Source: Lucifuga dentata (Eukaryota; Chordata; Actinopteri; Ophidiiformes; Bythitidae). Taken from it: DNA of 64,000 bases. Shown piece after piece: positions 35,937-49,560 of the stretch. The position numbers and the translations under genes were made by a program. The stretch lies in the NCBI GenBank assembly GCA_014773175.1, contig VXCM01001006.1:60001-124000 (forward strand). Direction: 5' to 3'. A model generated the notes under the pieces. It was not told the DNA's origin, ran no database searches, and was given only the letters and a program-made list of their open reading frames with translations. Numbering within the stretch: the first letter of the stretch is position 1; each line of letters begins with the position of its first letter.

Positions 35937-36059
35937 TACTAACTCCAGTAAGTTAGAAGCTTATTTTTTGACTATGGAAATCCTTCTGTCAAACACAGGA
36001 TGTGCATGGGTTTGTACTCTAGATGAACTTGTGGCGTAGTGAGAGGTCCTTGTGTGTGT

Positions 36060-36660
36060 GGGAAGGTAGACGCACAGACACTCAGCAGATGGACCCCACT
36101 TCAGTGTAGCGACAGGGTGACAGCAGCGGGGAAATCGGATGTCCAGCAGGCTCGAAGACCCACAAGTTTCTGCCGTCGGCCACCATCACACGTACACAAA
36201 CACATATTCACATACTTACAGTCCCTTGTTTTAGTGACAAAAGTGAGAAACTTCACACTAGATCGCAGCGGATGCAGGACAGGTGGTGAGGAGGATGGAG
36301 GGAGGTGAGAAGAGGAAGAGGAGGAGGAGGTAGGAGGAGTGGGTGGAAGCGAAGGAGATGCTTGCATACAAAAACCGTTTTGGCAGCAACATATACTTGG
36401 CAATGCGTGACTGTTCCTTGGCCTAACGACAGTTTGGCTGATCGACAACGCTGGCAGGAATTCAGCTCGCTCCCCAAAGGTGACAGCAGACGCTTAAGCC
36501 AGGTGGAGTAGTGACATTGGTGTCAGACGTCCCACTTGGAATACAAGTTAGGAGGAAAATACTGCTTGTCGTCCTCTCGCCGGCTGCCACGCGTAATTTC
36601 AACACCTCGTTCCTCAATTCTGTGGAAGGTTTTCGGTGATTCATTTAACGCGATCGCTCA
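36060..36660. promoter_or_regulatory. CpG-rich patch, possible CpG island or promoter
   Basis: By hand count this 600-bp stretch has close to 30 CpG dinucleotides with about half G+C, a density several times that of the AT-rich flanks. Examples cluster at 36170-36180 and 36565-36660 (CTCTCGCCGGCTGCCACGCG, AACGCGATCGCTC). It also has a GA-rich strip at 36290-36345. Open frames on both strands overlap here, as expected of GC-rich DNA, but none has a known domain. It may be an unmethylated regulatory element or the 5' end of an unrecognised transcript. Confidence 0.35.
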
Positions 36661-36855
36661 GACTTTGTTTTGGTTTTTCAGCTGCAGGGTCAACACTTTT
36701 CTAATCTTTCATGGTTTAGCAATCCGTAGTAAATAAAATAACTACGTTAAGGTTGTCAGCAGGGGAGTGAAGACGATGAAATTGCTTCGGTTTGTTAGTA
36801 GCTGCTGTTTGATAGTAACTGCTGTAATTCAGTGTTTTCTAAAAGTCGAAGGGGG

Positions 36856-37225
36856 GATTCATAAAACACAGTGCCAAACTTAACACGTCTATGTTGCTTC
36901 ATCAATAAACGCTGATTACTGGTCTCGTTTGCCTTGAAAGAGGCGTTACTACAGTATTGCCTTATTTACCTGTTGGGAAGTGATTCATAAAACACACTGT
37001 CACACATAAATTAAGACTTGTTTCCATCTGGTGGTATATTTCAGTGACATGATGTGTGTGATCAATAAGTTTTACTGATAAACCCCGCTCAGTTGATTAG
37101 TCAGTGTATTTGATGTCAAGTTTTGAACTGATCTTACACACATACTCGTGGCAATGAGCCTCTTCTTCAAGCCTCATCTGCTGTGCTCTGTCTCTCTGTC
37201 TCTCACACACACAACACACACCTCC
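36856..37225. repeat. Dispersed repeat, copy A (partner at 54999-55436)
   Basis: Shares an ordered series of phrases with the later copy: 'gattcataaaacacagtgcc', 'tcataaacgc' type, 'tttgccttgaa', 'aaattaagac', 'gtttc..tctggtggta', 'gatcaata', 'cagttgat.ag.cagt', 'aagttttga' and 'ttc.tcaagcctc', ending in a TC/CA-rich tail. It also repeats 'gattcataaaacacac' internally at about 36981. The sequence is non-coding and I do not know the family name. Confidence 0.75.
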
Positions 37226-40000
37226 CATGCGACAGATCTCTCTTATATTAGATAGAACTCTCTTATATCTCTTACATCTCTCAAAATGTGAAGCTGTAAA
37301 GCAGAGAATTTAGGTTTTCTTTGCTGATTTAAAGGAAACCTTATAAATGAGATTAAATTATCACAGCACTTATTTAACGTGATGCCATGTAGTTACCATG
37401 TTTTGTTTTTTTAATGAATTTTCCCCAAATTTTCTTGAGTAAGAAACTCAATCACCAAATATGTTGAGTGATATGACAGTGGAACAAATAAGGGACCTAG
37501 AGGCATTTGCGCACACCAACAGTTTAAAACCTTTATCTGCAACCATGTTTTTTTTCCCTTTCCCTCAATCAAATGAATTTGATTTTACATTTGCTTTCTC
37601 ATGTGGGGATGACACAAGTCACCTCATCTTTGGCTAGATTCTCAGTCCATTAGACACAGATCTCCTTTTGAAGATGGAATTCGTTGCTGAGCACTTACAG
37701 AACTTGGTTTTCTGAGGTGTGCAGAGGCTTAGCAATGTAGAGCTGTAACTGAAAAATTTCGAGGATGGTTGATGTCATAGGTATTAATAGCCAAGCACCT
37801 ACTGATCACGCCCCTTAATTGACCTCCAAACAGCCTCCAACCTGAAGGCTGCATGCATCTGCTTGCTAGCATTTAAATACTCATGTCATAGCCAATGCTT
37901 GACACCTTGCATGTCACAGATGAATAGAAATATTTGAAAGAACACCAACAGTAGAAAGAATGCAGTTTGCTTCAGTAACAGGTTTTGATGCAAAAACACT
38001 TACACCGTCACCACCATTACTACCACCAGCCCAAGGTGAAACCTTGATAATTGGTCATATGGGATGGGGGCTGATTTTGCTCTGGCAAAGCCACTTAGTG
38101 TGTCACTGAACAGGCCAATGATGAAGCCTCTACCATCTGCCCTGCTTTTCCACTCTTCAGCACATTTCTACCAAGATTATCATCACCTCTAATTTCTGAC
38201 ATGCTATTTTTGTTGCTGTGTGGAGTGTCAGTGTTGCAAATGCAAGTCAACTAATTACTCTGCAGTTGTTTTTTTCTTTTTTTTTCTTTTTTTGTGCTAC
38301 CAATCTTTGACAGGAAATTAATGTTGCTCCTTGGAATTATATGAGTAATTGTAGCCTTGTTTGGGTCTTTTTTATTCTGGACTGTCTTTGCTTCCAGGTT
38401 TTTTTTCCCTATACCATGCTTTGTTCTGTGAGTTATGGGGTTCAACAGGCTACCATATGGACAGTAAATGTGGTTTCTGTCACCGCAAAAACTCTTTTAC
38501 AGTTTACTAGCGCTTTTCTTTCTTAATCATGAGCACCATTATCATTACCGTTGATGTAGCATTTTGTTTTGGTCGTTAGACTCAGGGCTTTGCATGATTA
38601 AAAATAAAATATATGGCACGGTGCAATCTGCAGCGTCTGTTGTGCCTGCCGAAGCAGCAGTTCTGCCTGCATTTTTATTGCTCTCATCAAACTCTACAAA
38701 TGTATATTTCAGACATTATGCCTCTACTGCAAGATCATGGTCACAGGGCAGTTTTATCACCAGTTAGTTAAGCCTGATATGAATATTTTATATAGCTAAA
38801 GTCAACAGTGTTTGTAGCATCTCAGAAGTCAAAGGTGTTATGATGGTAGCAATGATAGTGCTACTTGTGCCCAATGATATGTTTCTATCAGTCATAATCA
38901 AGCAGATCAGTCATTTGGCTCAAAAGGAGATCTACTCTGCTGTCACAGCAGAAGCAGTTGTGCACCCAAATTCTGCAGTCATGTGTCATGTGTGCTCCAT
39001 TCTTCCTTATACACCATCAAAAAAAAAAAAAAAAAACCACTTTGTTTTTTTGTTTCTTGCATCAAACCCATTTTCTCCTTCATGCTCATCCCCAAATCAT
39101 CTGCGGCTGGCTGCTTGGGAAAGCTTTGAGCCCTGTAGAGCCACGCCATGAGTAAATTAAAACATCAAGCTCAAACAGCAGCCTAAGTGACAGGATTATG
39201 ACTCAAAATGGCTGCTCACGGATGAAGGAAATGAACAGTGAAAATAAGGCAGAGGAGAAAGGAACCCATGCTCTCGGCAGAGGTCCTAATTAAAAAAAAG
39301 CAGCTCCTTTATCAGTGCCAAGCCATCTCTGAACCACTGTCTTCACCATTCATATGCTCTCAGATAGAAATCTTCAGCGCATAGCCGCATTTGCATCTAT
39401 CTTAGTTAATTAGTTGAGATTTGATGTCATCTCACAAGTCACACATTCTGCACACTGAATGTTGTCCTGAATCGCAGTGTGTTTCACATTTTGGGACAGG
39501 TATTGACTAAAAGAAAAAGTTAAGCTGAACCCACAAGGCAGCACTAATGATGTGTCATCACTATCTGAGCTGCTGGAAATGACTTTAATCACAACAATGA
39601 GACATCTAAGCGTAAGCGTCAATATGATTCTTCGGTTTTGGTTAACTGATTAATGGATTAAGTTGAGTACCCCAAATATAGCTGGGGCAAAGACCTCCAC
39701 TTTCTCGCCACTCTTGGCTTTCCTTTAGCATGCAGCTCACGCCCTTCACATTTCTCCATTTATCAATTGACACAGCTTTCCCAGAAAGACAAGAGGATAT
39801 GCAAACAACCTCTGACAGAAGGCATTTGATATGCTAAAGGGTCCTGATGAATGGTATTAAGTTGGCTAGGTGTGTTTCAGCATGAATAAAATGGATTTGA
39901 GAGAACAACATTCAGTAATCCAGAGGACAGGTGAAGAGGCATGAGACATACACAGCAACTGTACAAAGCCAAATGCACCTAAGAAAAAAAAATCTGGCAA

Positions 40001-40135
40001 ACCCACGATATCCGCGCTGCATTTCTTTGTTATGTACATGCTGGGGTCAGGAGCTGCTCCACCACAANACCCACGATATCCGCGCTGCATTTCTTTGTTA
40101 TGTACATGCTGGGGTCAGGAGCTGCTCCACCACAA
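40001..40135. other. Perfect 67-bp direct duplication around N (assembly artefact)
   Basis: 40001-40067 and 40069-40135 are identical and separated only by the N at 40068. Most likely one locus written twice at a contig join. Confidence 0.9.
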
Positions 40136-41503
40136 ATGTAAAATTACATTTCCCCAGACTGTGGCAACCAAAGCCAGCACAGCATGTTCTCACCACTCTT
40201 ACAAGTTCTTACAAATGCACTTTGGATTCCAATAGTAATGCCCTAACCATGTGTTAGGGGAGTTAATGAAATGAAAGCTAAAGCTAAAAAAGACTGCCTG
40301 TCCCATGTGTAACCTAATACACACTGAGCTTGGTCAACATTTGCCTTTTAGAAGCATTTCTTCTCCTCTCAGGCTTAACAGAAATTGGGTACCATCTCTG
40401 ATCTGGATTGTTGCAAGCCTCCATGCCCCCACCCTTCCACACTCAGTCCCTGTCAATAGAAAATTACCATATAACACTTGCTGCTTTTGTCTGATTTAAG
40501 TGGAGGGCAATTGATCCAGGGCGTATATCAATAGTGCAACCTCGAGATACTCAGCACTTTTCAGAAGGAGGCTGCGTTTCCGTTTTCATGTGTGGTCTTG
40601 TAAGCTGAGAGGGGGGCGTTTGGCGTCCGGAATCAGTGCTTTCAGATTTCTCCGCAACTACTTAGTCGTGCATGAAAACATGTATCAGTTTTACATCCAT
40701 ATCTTAAGAGACGGTGCACTTTGCTGCTCGCACAGTAGTTGGAATATTTGATCCCGAGATCAATCTCTTTCCCTTACTTATCACCATGGGTTTTTAAAGG
40801 GAAGATCCATGACTGCATTGATCATATTGTTTTTAGAAAATGTGATTCATGTATGAAGATCTAACATTGATCAGCTACTATCAATGCAAGCAGACACCAC
40901 TCAGATATTCCTCAGGCTTATGAACCATTGATTTTATAACAATGGTATCCTGCTGATCTATGAAGATGTAAATAGGCGTTTAGGAAATGCAGCAGCGACG
41001 GATAATTACAGGAGACACAAACCTGCAGCGGTGGCTCTTGATGTCCTACCAAAGTGATGAGGTTTGATCATTCTGACTGTAAACGCTTAATTAATCTGCC
41101 TCTTTTCTTCAGTTTTAGTCTGAAACTCTTTTGAAAAAAAAAATAAAAAATTTGCCACAGCATAATGGGTGATTTGCTACATATCTTCTGCTCCATGCCT
41201 CTCTGCAAAGTAAATTCAGTGTAGTTACCCATGAGCACCGTGTAGCTGCAGGGCCCCAGCTGTGGCAAATGAACCCCAGCTGATTCTTTGCTTGCAATAA
41301 GGCTAAAAACAGTCACCTGTGTACCTGTTTGGACCCTCAGGCTGGAGTCCACTTCAGTGATCTGATGTACCACTGTGGGAGGGGGCATGGATCACAGAAT
41401 CCATGTTCCCTTCCAGCGTGCTGGCAGATAAGATAGTGTGACTAGCCCATCTCTGGCAGAGGCACAGTGGGCATAAGGAGCTGCCCCCTGTGTACTTTTG
41501 CTA

Positions 41504-41628
41504 TCGTTGCCTCATTAATTCCACCACCCGCTGGCCACCGCATCTACCTTTAGAGCCAGCAGGGTNTCGTTGCCTCATTAATTCCACCACCCGCTGGCCA
41601 CCGCATCTACCTTTAGAGCCAGCAGGGT
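41504..41628. other. Perfect 62-bp direct duplication around N (assembly artefact)
   Basis: 41504-41565 and 41567-41628 are identical, with the N at 41566 between them. Same pattern as at 40068 and 58924. Confidence 0.9.
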
Positions 41629-44600
41629 AGGCCCCCTTCAAAATTAGAATCTTTATTTAACCAAGTGACTTACAGCTGAATAAGCTATCTAGTGTTACAA
41701 ATGTATTATTTGTGGTAGTAAAGACAGAAATATTTCTTATTGGATTTTCATGCAATCTCCGATACTAAAGCTGATTGCATTATAACGTTAGCAATGGTGT
41801 CATTTATCTAATAACGTCTACAATTGAATGGGAAAAAACCTAGCTTTATTGCAGACAACATATCATTAGCGCATACTAACTGCTGCAGACAAATTTACAA
41901 GTAAGTTCACAAAAGTGAAGTAGGTCCTGTACTTGTCATTTAACTCCGTCCATAATATCAAAAGCTATAAGTTTGGTAAAAACATAATTCCTTGATTATT
42001 TTGAGAGTTTGGCTTCAAGTCAAGCTCAAGTTTCTCACTAATTATTTAATCGCTTAACTGACATCCAACAGCAGCAGAGTGCACAGGCGTGCACAAACAC
42101 ACACACACACACACACACATACAGGCAAGTATGTGTGCACTTCCCTCAAGGGCATCAACAATAGCACACGGGAGAGAGAGGTGTGAGGGCCGGCGCTGCT
42201 GGGACTAATTTACCGGCGGCCAGGGGAAGTGCTGAGTGGACACAGTTCGGCAGTTGATTCGGGGCCAGGGCTGAGGCCCCTTGGCGACAGACAGACACCA
42301 CCAAGGAGCTGAGGCAGCAGAAAAGTCCACACACACAAACACACACACATTAACACATACTATCCTTTGCTTTCACACTCTTGTCTTTCAATTTCTTATC
42401 AAGAAAAAGAGGTTGCATGTGAAGGATATACCACCCTGAGTTGCCAGCTGCAGCTCCCGTTGATGCTTGTACTTTCTTTTGTTTTCGTTAATTTTTTTTT
42501 TCTTTTTGGCATCTGTCGCCTCACAACTTGTGTGTGTCCATGCTGTGTCCCCCTCAATGACAAGGACATCCCATTGTGCCAGATGGACCTCCCACCCAGC
42601 CAAACTACACCACATTCTTGAATGTTGATCTTGTCACAGTTCTGAAATACAAATGGGTTTTTTTTTTCCTTTTCCTCTTGTAACTTTTGTACAAACACAT
42701 TCTGGTCGTGCTATGGAGTTTTAGGATCCTTGCTAAACAGGCAGATTTTCAGGGACATAAGTAAAGTCTTGTAAAATCTAAATAGGGGCATAAAGAAACT
42801 TCTTATAACCATCCTGTGGAATAGTTATGTTCTCAAAGAATATACTTATGTTATATGATTTTGAACAACTTTATCAGCACTAAACACCTCTAACTATGTG
42901 CTGACCTATTGGCAGTGATTACCAGAAAAGAATAAGACATAGCAAAGTAATTGTGGAATTACATATTAATTAATTACATTTTAATATAATTTTAACATAA
43001 CTCCTTATCCACTGGATATAAGAAGCTGTACCACTGACAAAGATTCAGCACCATGGACAGCAGTTGTTGCTAAAATTATCCTTGTTTGAACTTGACAACC
43101 ACGACTCCAAGAAGATGAATTCAGAGTCCCGTCATCCTCTTCTTCAGCTGTGATCTGTGATGAAGAGTTGCAGTCGTCCCGATCATCTAGAAAGAGGAGT
43201 TTCACTGCCTGACCGGGGTGAGTAACCGATGAGTTTGCAATACTGCAAACAAAGATGTATCTGCTCTCGCTTTGCTCCGCTTCACTGCCTTGGCACCCTT
43301 ACCCAGTCCTCCGCTGATACACGGGACCACCCCGCTTCAGCTACTGCTCGACACATTTGGTAAATGCCAGAATAAACATAAGGAGTTTTGTCATCTAGTT
43401 TACCCAGAATCCCCCACTCTCCCACAGATGTCATCTTCTGCTCTCTTCAGTTCAAAATGAATTATGACACCAGTGAGAATTACTCTCTCGGTTGATGACC
43501 ACATGCAGCACCGACTAGCTGTCGCCGACAGGATGATATGCACAACTGTTTATATGTTGCCTTTCTCCAGGCTGTAAGTCTCAATAGTGACTCGTGAAAA
43601 TTCTGCGGTGAGAAAAACTGTTAGTTAAGACTATCTTATATTAGTAATTTATCATAATAGCTTTACTTTTGACAAAGTGTTGTTACATGGTTTTGTAAGA
43701 GTGGGCCAGATGCATTGCTTAACAGAAATGAAAGTGCTGGTGTTTTCTGTCCTCATCTGTCATCATGTCTTTTACATGAGCATAAACAGTGAACAGCCTT
43801 TGCGTAATCTCAGTTCTGATTTTCCATCTTTATCTTCTCAGTGTGCGATCGTACACCACGCTGTGCTTGGAATAGGAGCCTATCCTTGACCACATAGACC
43901 TAACGTACCGATTGGTTGTTTAAAAGATGACAGCACATGTTGCTTTGTTGCATTTTAACTGATCTGTCCATTAACTGTTTAAAATTCTACCCTGCTGTGT
44001 GAAAGAATGAAATCACATCCCTGCTGCGATTGTAGCTTGTGATAAAGTATGAAAACAAAATCAAAAGAAGCTACACTGGGAGATTAGGCATTAATTAGTT
44101 ATGAAACAGATACTTTGAGGTCAGAGTGTTTGTCAGTTGGAGTCTCGTTTTTTTTTTGTTTTTTTTTTTATACCTTAGCACAGCCTGTGGTATAGATCTT
44201 TGCAACATAAGGAATGTAGAAAATGGCCACAAAGGGCCTGCCGCAAGCATCATTGGTCCAGAGGCAGCCTTAGGCCCTTTCCCTCCGAGGCTCATGGGAG
44301 ATTTTTGATCTCTGTCTCCCACGTGATGCTTCAGCCTGCACAGGCCGGTAAATTGCTCTCGGGGGCATGCAGACAAAAGAGACATATGCAGAAGGTTTTC
44401 ATTGGACTGCCTTGGTTTGCTCCAGTTCACCACCAGAAGGAATGCCTTGCTGATATTTTTCCTAACTAGAAGGCAAGGTCTTTATTTATTTATTTAGGAT
44501 GATACATAATATTTGACATCAATATAATGTAAATATGCCTGATTCGGCTGAACATCTTAATTCACAGTCCACGGGCAGATTGCAATATACAGCTTCACAA

Positions 44601-47600
44601 AGGAAGTATTGTGTGGCTGTTGCATCAAATTGCATTAGATTGTACAGGTGTACCAAATAAAATGTACATTTAGGCAGCACGGTAGAGAAACATATGGTAA
44701 TTAATTAGGTTAGCAAAGAAAACCATTAAGAAAATGTAACAGCTTCAGTGGTAAGTAGTTTCATATTTTCCATGTATAATAGGTCATCTGGGATTTGATT
44801 TCCTTTATCTCTTTGCACACCTGCTCTTACACTTTTTCAAATACATTTTTTTGTTTTTTGAATTTTTTTTCACAAGAAGACATAAGATCAGACAAGGCCA
44901 ATGCCTGTGCCCTTTCAAGGATGTTAAGAGTCAACAAACAAATACGTGCGAGGATAAAATGAGTGTTTTTTTTATTTTATTTTTTTTGTTCAGGGGAGAA
45001 TCCTTTGGAAGATTGTTCCGCTGACAAAATTTGTTTTCTGAGTCTAACCGTAACTCTCCAAAGAAGGGGAAGAAGGGGTATCATCTACTGTTAAAATCAA
45101 ACTGAAGATAGTATGAATTATTCATGCCTCTTCCCTTTGGTAAATCGAAACAAATTTACTGTTCATGGATTTGTTTGTTTGTGGAGCAAAGAGCTTTTGT
45201 AACTGTCTTTCTGTAAATCTTCAGTCATGCTCCCTGATTAAAAGACATCCTCCTGCTCCGAATTGTGGGCGTTAAGTGCCGCTTTTATGGTTTTGTTTTT
45301 GTGATATTGTCTAGATGATCAGAAAAGAAGAGAAGAGCCTGATGTGAAAACGGTCACATGGCTGGTGGGAGATTTCTTTGTATCCTCTAGAAATAAAACT
45401 TTGTAAAAAATCGCTGGATAATTTCACAACAGACCAGCCATTATATTGATAAATAGATACTTAGTCTGTCTGTAGCTGGTCACGCGAGACAAATTCACAT
45501 CATTATCCGACACAATCATCGGTAAACAGTCCATAGGCTTCACATTGATCAAATAGCACAAACAGCAGCTCCACTTGTTAGTCACAAACTGTCACCCCAG
45601 GGATCTACTTCAGGGAATCTGCAGCCCTGAGGGTGAGACACGCAACAACATTTGGCACAGCACATTTTTGCCCTTACACACACACAAAATGTAGCCGTTT
45701 GTGTGAGCAACTGCTGTCTAAAATCGAGATCAGTAGAGTTGTTTGCTTACATCTAAAATTAATTGGTTCACATTTACACAATGACCTACTGGCAAACTGG
45801 CCTTGTCAGCTAGTTTCAGCTGCGGCCTCACCCATGGGATCTGTGTCAGAGGCATCGGAGACATCCTGCCCAAAACCCTCAAACGCAGCATCTTAACCTT
45901 TTCTGCCGAGGACCAGGCTGCTGCTGAATGCACAAAAGTGGCTTGACATTAAGGAGACTGAAACTGCTGGCATCAGAGGGGGGCTAGGTGAGGTGGTCTG
46001 AAGACCTTTAGCTGGAGAGTGCGTCAGCAGAAGTTCTTAAGTGTGTAGCCCAGACCTCAGAGGTCACGATAATTCCACTGCTCCCACACTGTCTTTTTCA
46101 CGGCGGATAAAAAGTTTAGAAACAAACTGAGAGCGCAGGTGCCTGAGAGCAATTCACAGCACCATCGCAGCAGCCTAGAGCTCTTGTCAAATGCAATATA
46201 GGCCTTCTGTATGTAATATAGAATCAGATTGGTACAGATGAACATATCACGGAGCTGATTAGTACAGTTCACATGATGAAAGATGCTCACAGGTATCATG
46301 ATTCCAGTCATATGAATCATTTCCTTAAAACATTGATTTTGCTGTCAGACTTGTTTAAAATGATACTCGGACATCCTTTGCCTTCATCAAAGGAAATGTA
46401 TGATCATTTCTTGGTTTTTGCTGTACATTTCACAGCAAAATTTGAGTTGGTTAGAGTTAGAGTTGGGTCTTTACAAGGGTTGATTGATTAGTTCTCAGCC
46501 TATGATAGAAAGCTCTAACTCAGGGGCGTCAACCTGGTTGCATGATATGATTTGATGACAGAACAGTTAGATTTAAAAACGAACAACTACTTTTTATAAA
46601 GAAGAAATATATATATATAGAGAAAATGCAGTTTAATTTTTGTAAAATGTATCGTGAACACACTAAATCATAGCTGGTAATTCAGTGTTCACAATGATCC
46701 TGATTAAAGAAAATTAAATTACATCTCAGTTGTTGAATAACAGTGTTATCCGAATCAGATTACACTTAGTCATGTAGTGTGTTGTATGTTGTCGTATGTT
46801 GGTATTAATTAATCGTAGCCAGTGACTTTTTAGTGTAGAGCCTCAGTGGGAAGCAGCACTTAAGGTGTCGTAGATGTAACAAAGTATAACTAACTTTAGT
46901 AATTGGTTACACACTAATTTATTCTTGTAGCTGATCATAACTGTTAATAGCAAATGTCCTTATTCTATTTCCAAATGGTGATGACTTCAGCTGTTAGCAT
47001 GAGCTCAGCCCAGCTCTTTAAGCCCCACCAGCTCTTCCATGGCTCAAGGGATAGACATCAGGAGCCAAATTCAGCTCAGTCAGCCAGCCAGCATAGACTT
47101 TAGTTTATACTGTATACCAGAGCAAATTAATTCATGACTGGTACATAACTCAGTCAAAACAACTTTTTTTTTTCTTGAATTGGTTAAAGGCAAATCTGTG
47201 TGAGGTCTGTACAAGTCCAACAAAACAAACTTTCTATTTTATTTTTCAAAACATTTTTTTTACTAATTCTTAAACTTTTTTTTTTTTTTTTTTTTTTTTG
47301 CATTTATATGAGCCCAAAAGTAATACTTTTTCATAATTGGTTATCCTGTAATTGCTTGTCAGTTTCTTGTAGGCATGGCCTGATTGGCATGTCTATGTTA
47401 GGTGTGTGTTAAGCCATGAACACACTGTGCCACTGCTGCCAAACGTAGTTGACGTGCAAACATCAACTCTGAGCAACGTTGCAAAATCTGAGGGAATTTA
47501 CATTACTGGTTGATACAAATTAAATATTCTGAAACATTTTCTGTTACTAAAATAAGTTTTGAGTTTTGCGACCTTGGCACGGCATCATTGTCCAGCGCTT

Positions 47601-49129
47601 TCTATTTCAGGATTTGAAATGCTAACAAAGCCTTTTAGCAAACTAGCTGCTGCTGTGTGTTGTTTTACTGAAAGACTTAGTGCACCAGAGCGTAATAGAA
47701 TGGCTACTCACTGAAATTATCTATTTGAAATCATACGAAAATGAACATTTGCTCCGCTTTAATGCACAGATACATGATAGCACGTTGAGTAATCCTGCAC
47801 ACATATGGGAGTGTGCTCAGTGGAACACTTTGAACCAGTACAGCATCATTAGTGTGCTAGGTTGCCAAAGGCTATGGGAAAGGGCTACCACACACACAGC
47901 TCAGACAGCTCAATGTCTTCAGCAAAGCCCATGAGGTTCTTTATGGAGACACTCGCCAGCACATCGTGAACCAGAGGAAAGTTATCATGGCGATGATTCA
48001 ACTGCGTGTATCTTTCACTCAAAAGGGATTTCCTTGTCTTAGCTTGCCTTCCTTAGGCTCATTTACCAATCAGCAGGGGAGATTCTCAACGCTCTTTATC
48101 ATTATCTAAGAAGAGAAGTTACTGTTTGAAATAAGCAACATGGACGCTTTGTTTTAAATTGGTGCATACCCTCGAGGAGAGTGTAAAACACACGGAACTT
48201 TATATGTGGGACTTGAGACAAAAGTGGAAATTAGGATCAGGAGAATCATTTTATTCCAGTAGCATCCACACTGTACGATGGGGTCCTCACTTATTCACGC
48301 AGACGAGTGGGTTTTAATGCACAGGTAAAATTACAGCTGAATATCATTATCTGAAAGCATTTTGCTGACCTTGACAGTGCACGAAGAACGGTTTCTCTCT
48401 TCCCCTCCGCCAAACAGGAGAAGAGAGCCGTGAGAACAAGCATGTTGCCTAATCCGTGTGCTGAAGTCAGCTCTCTCTCTGGAGATGAAATGCAAAAAGC
48501 AAAGTTTTGCCCAACTCTGTTCTCCCTCGCTCTGTCTCTCTCGCTGTTTTTCCACTTCCTCCCGCTGCCCTCCCGTCTCGAGAATGGTGTCACTTTCACT
48601 ACTCTCATGGAAAAGTGCTGTCAGCGCTTGTCTCAAAGTGGTGAGAAATTTCAGGAAGTCTTTTCGAAGTAACCCTACACTTGTCAACTCTAAGTGGTAC
48701 ATATCCAGGTACATATCAGCCCCAGAAAAATCTAAAAACTACCACTAATGGAGTTTCTGCAGAATTTGCAGTGTCCAATGTCCACAAGCTCATACTGCAA
48801 AATGAGACCCATTGCAGTTTTGTGGCTGCATATAGACAAGAATAGAAGTTCTGCAGTTAAATCCGATGATGCAGATTTTTCTCGTTCCTGCATGTTTAGG
48901 CTCTAAAAATACAAATCTAACCAGTCATAATTAATTTATTTCAATCTTTTCTGTCTTAATTCAATTTTTATTGCCTCTTTAATAGACAGATTATGCTTAT
49001 TTGGGGATGTAAGCAATTGTATGTCGTGAGGTTGTCATGTAAACAGCCCACTTGAGAAATGTATGTGTTGCATTGGTTTTGGAAGACTTCCCATAGACAG
49101 CAGCAACTGTTACACTGTAATGAGTGAGG

Positions 49130-49560
49130 GATGACGGGCTGAACTCCTGTTTTTATAAATCAGCTGCTTTTTGGCTGGTTTTCCATCCTCTAATTAATTC
49201 CCATCTCCAAATGAAATTAAGTGGGTTTTAGCACTCCTACGCCATCTATGTACTTTTCATTACCCCAGTCTTTTATAACCATTAATTAGTTTAAGTGTTT
49301 TATGTATTTACTGCAGTTTTTGATAAAATGCCAGTGAGCAAATAAGTGCGGATAAAGGGGCGGGAGGGAAGGAGGGGAAAGGGAAAAGGGATGGAGAAAG
49401 TGTTAATATGTCAATTTTGCACTAGCATGGTATTGCGAGCAGAAGATGCCAAGCTTGTGCATTATTTATGGGAGCTAACAGACATGGTTGTAATGCAGTG
49501 GGGAGATGAATAATCATGGCCGTGGGCACCTACAGTAGATCCAACACAAGTGCCAGAGTG
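49130..49560. other. Candidate conserved non-coding block
   Basis: Contains several TAATTA-type cores (TCTAATTAATTCC near 49189, ACCATTAATTAG near 49278) and a purine-rich strip (49357-49400). After 49410 comes a non-repetitive block with GAATAATCATGGC. Flagged by motif density only. Confidence 0.25.

Noticed and set aside
40001..40135. Reading the 67-bp direct repeat as a real tandem duplication or CRISPR-like repeat
   Set aside because: Perfect identity with exactly one N between the copies, repeated at two other sites, is the mark of an assembly join; CRISPR is not expected in a fish genome.
43005..43205. Minus-strand 66-codon acidic/serine-rich frame preceded by a fair splice acceptor
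   Set aside because: No donor in frame, no family recognised, and the length is within chance for this composition.
48270..48714. Overlapping frames of 80-127 codons on both strands
   Set aside because: Several frames on both strands are open because of CT/GA-rich composition; none has a motif or splice context.
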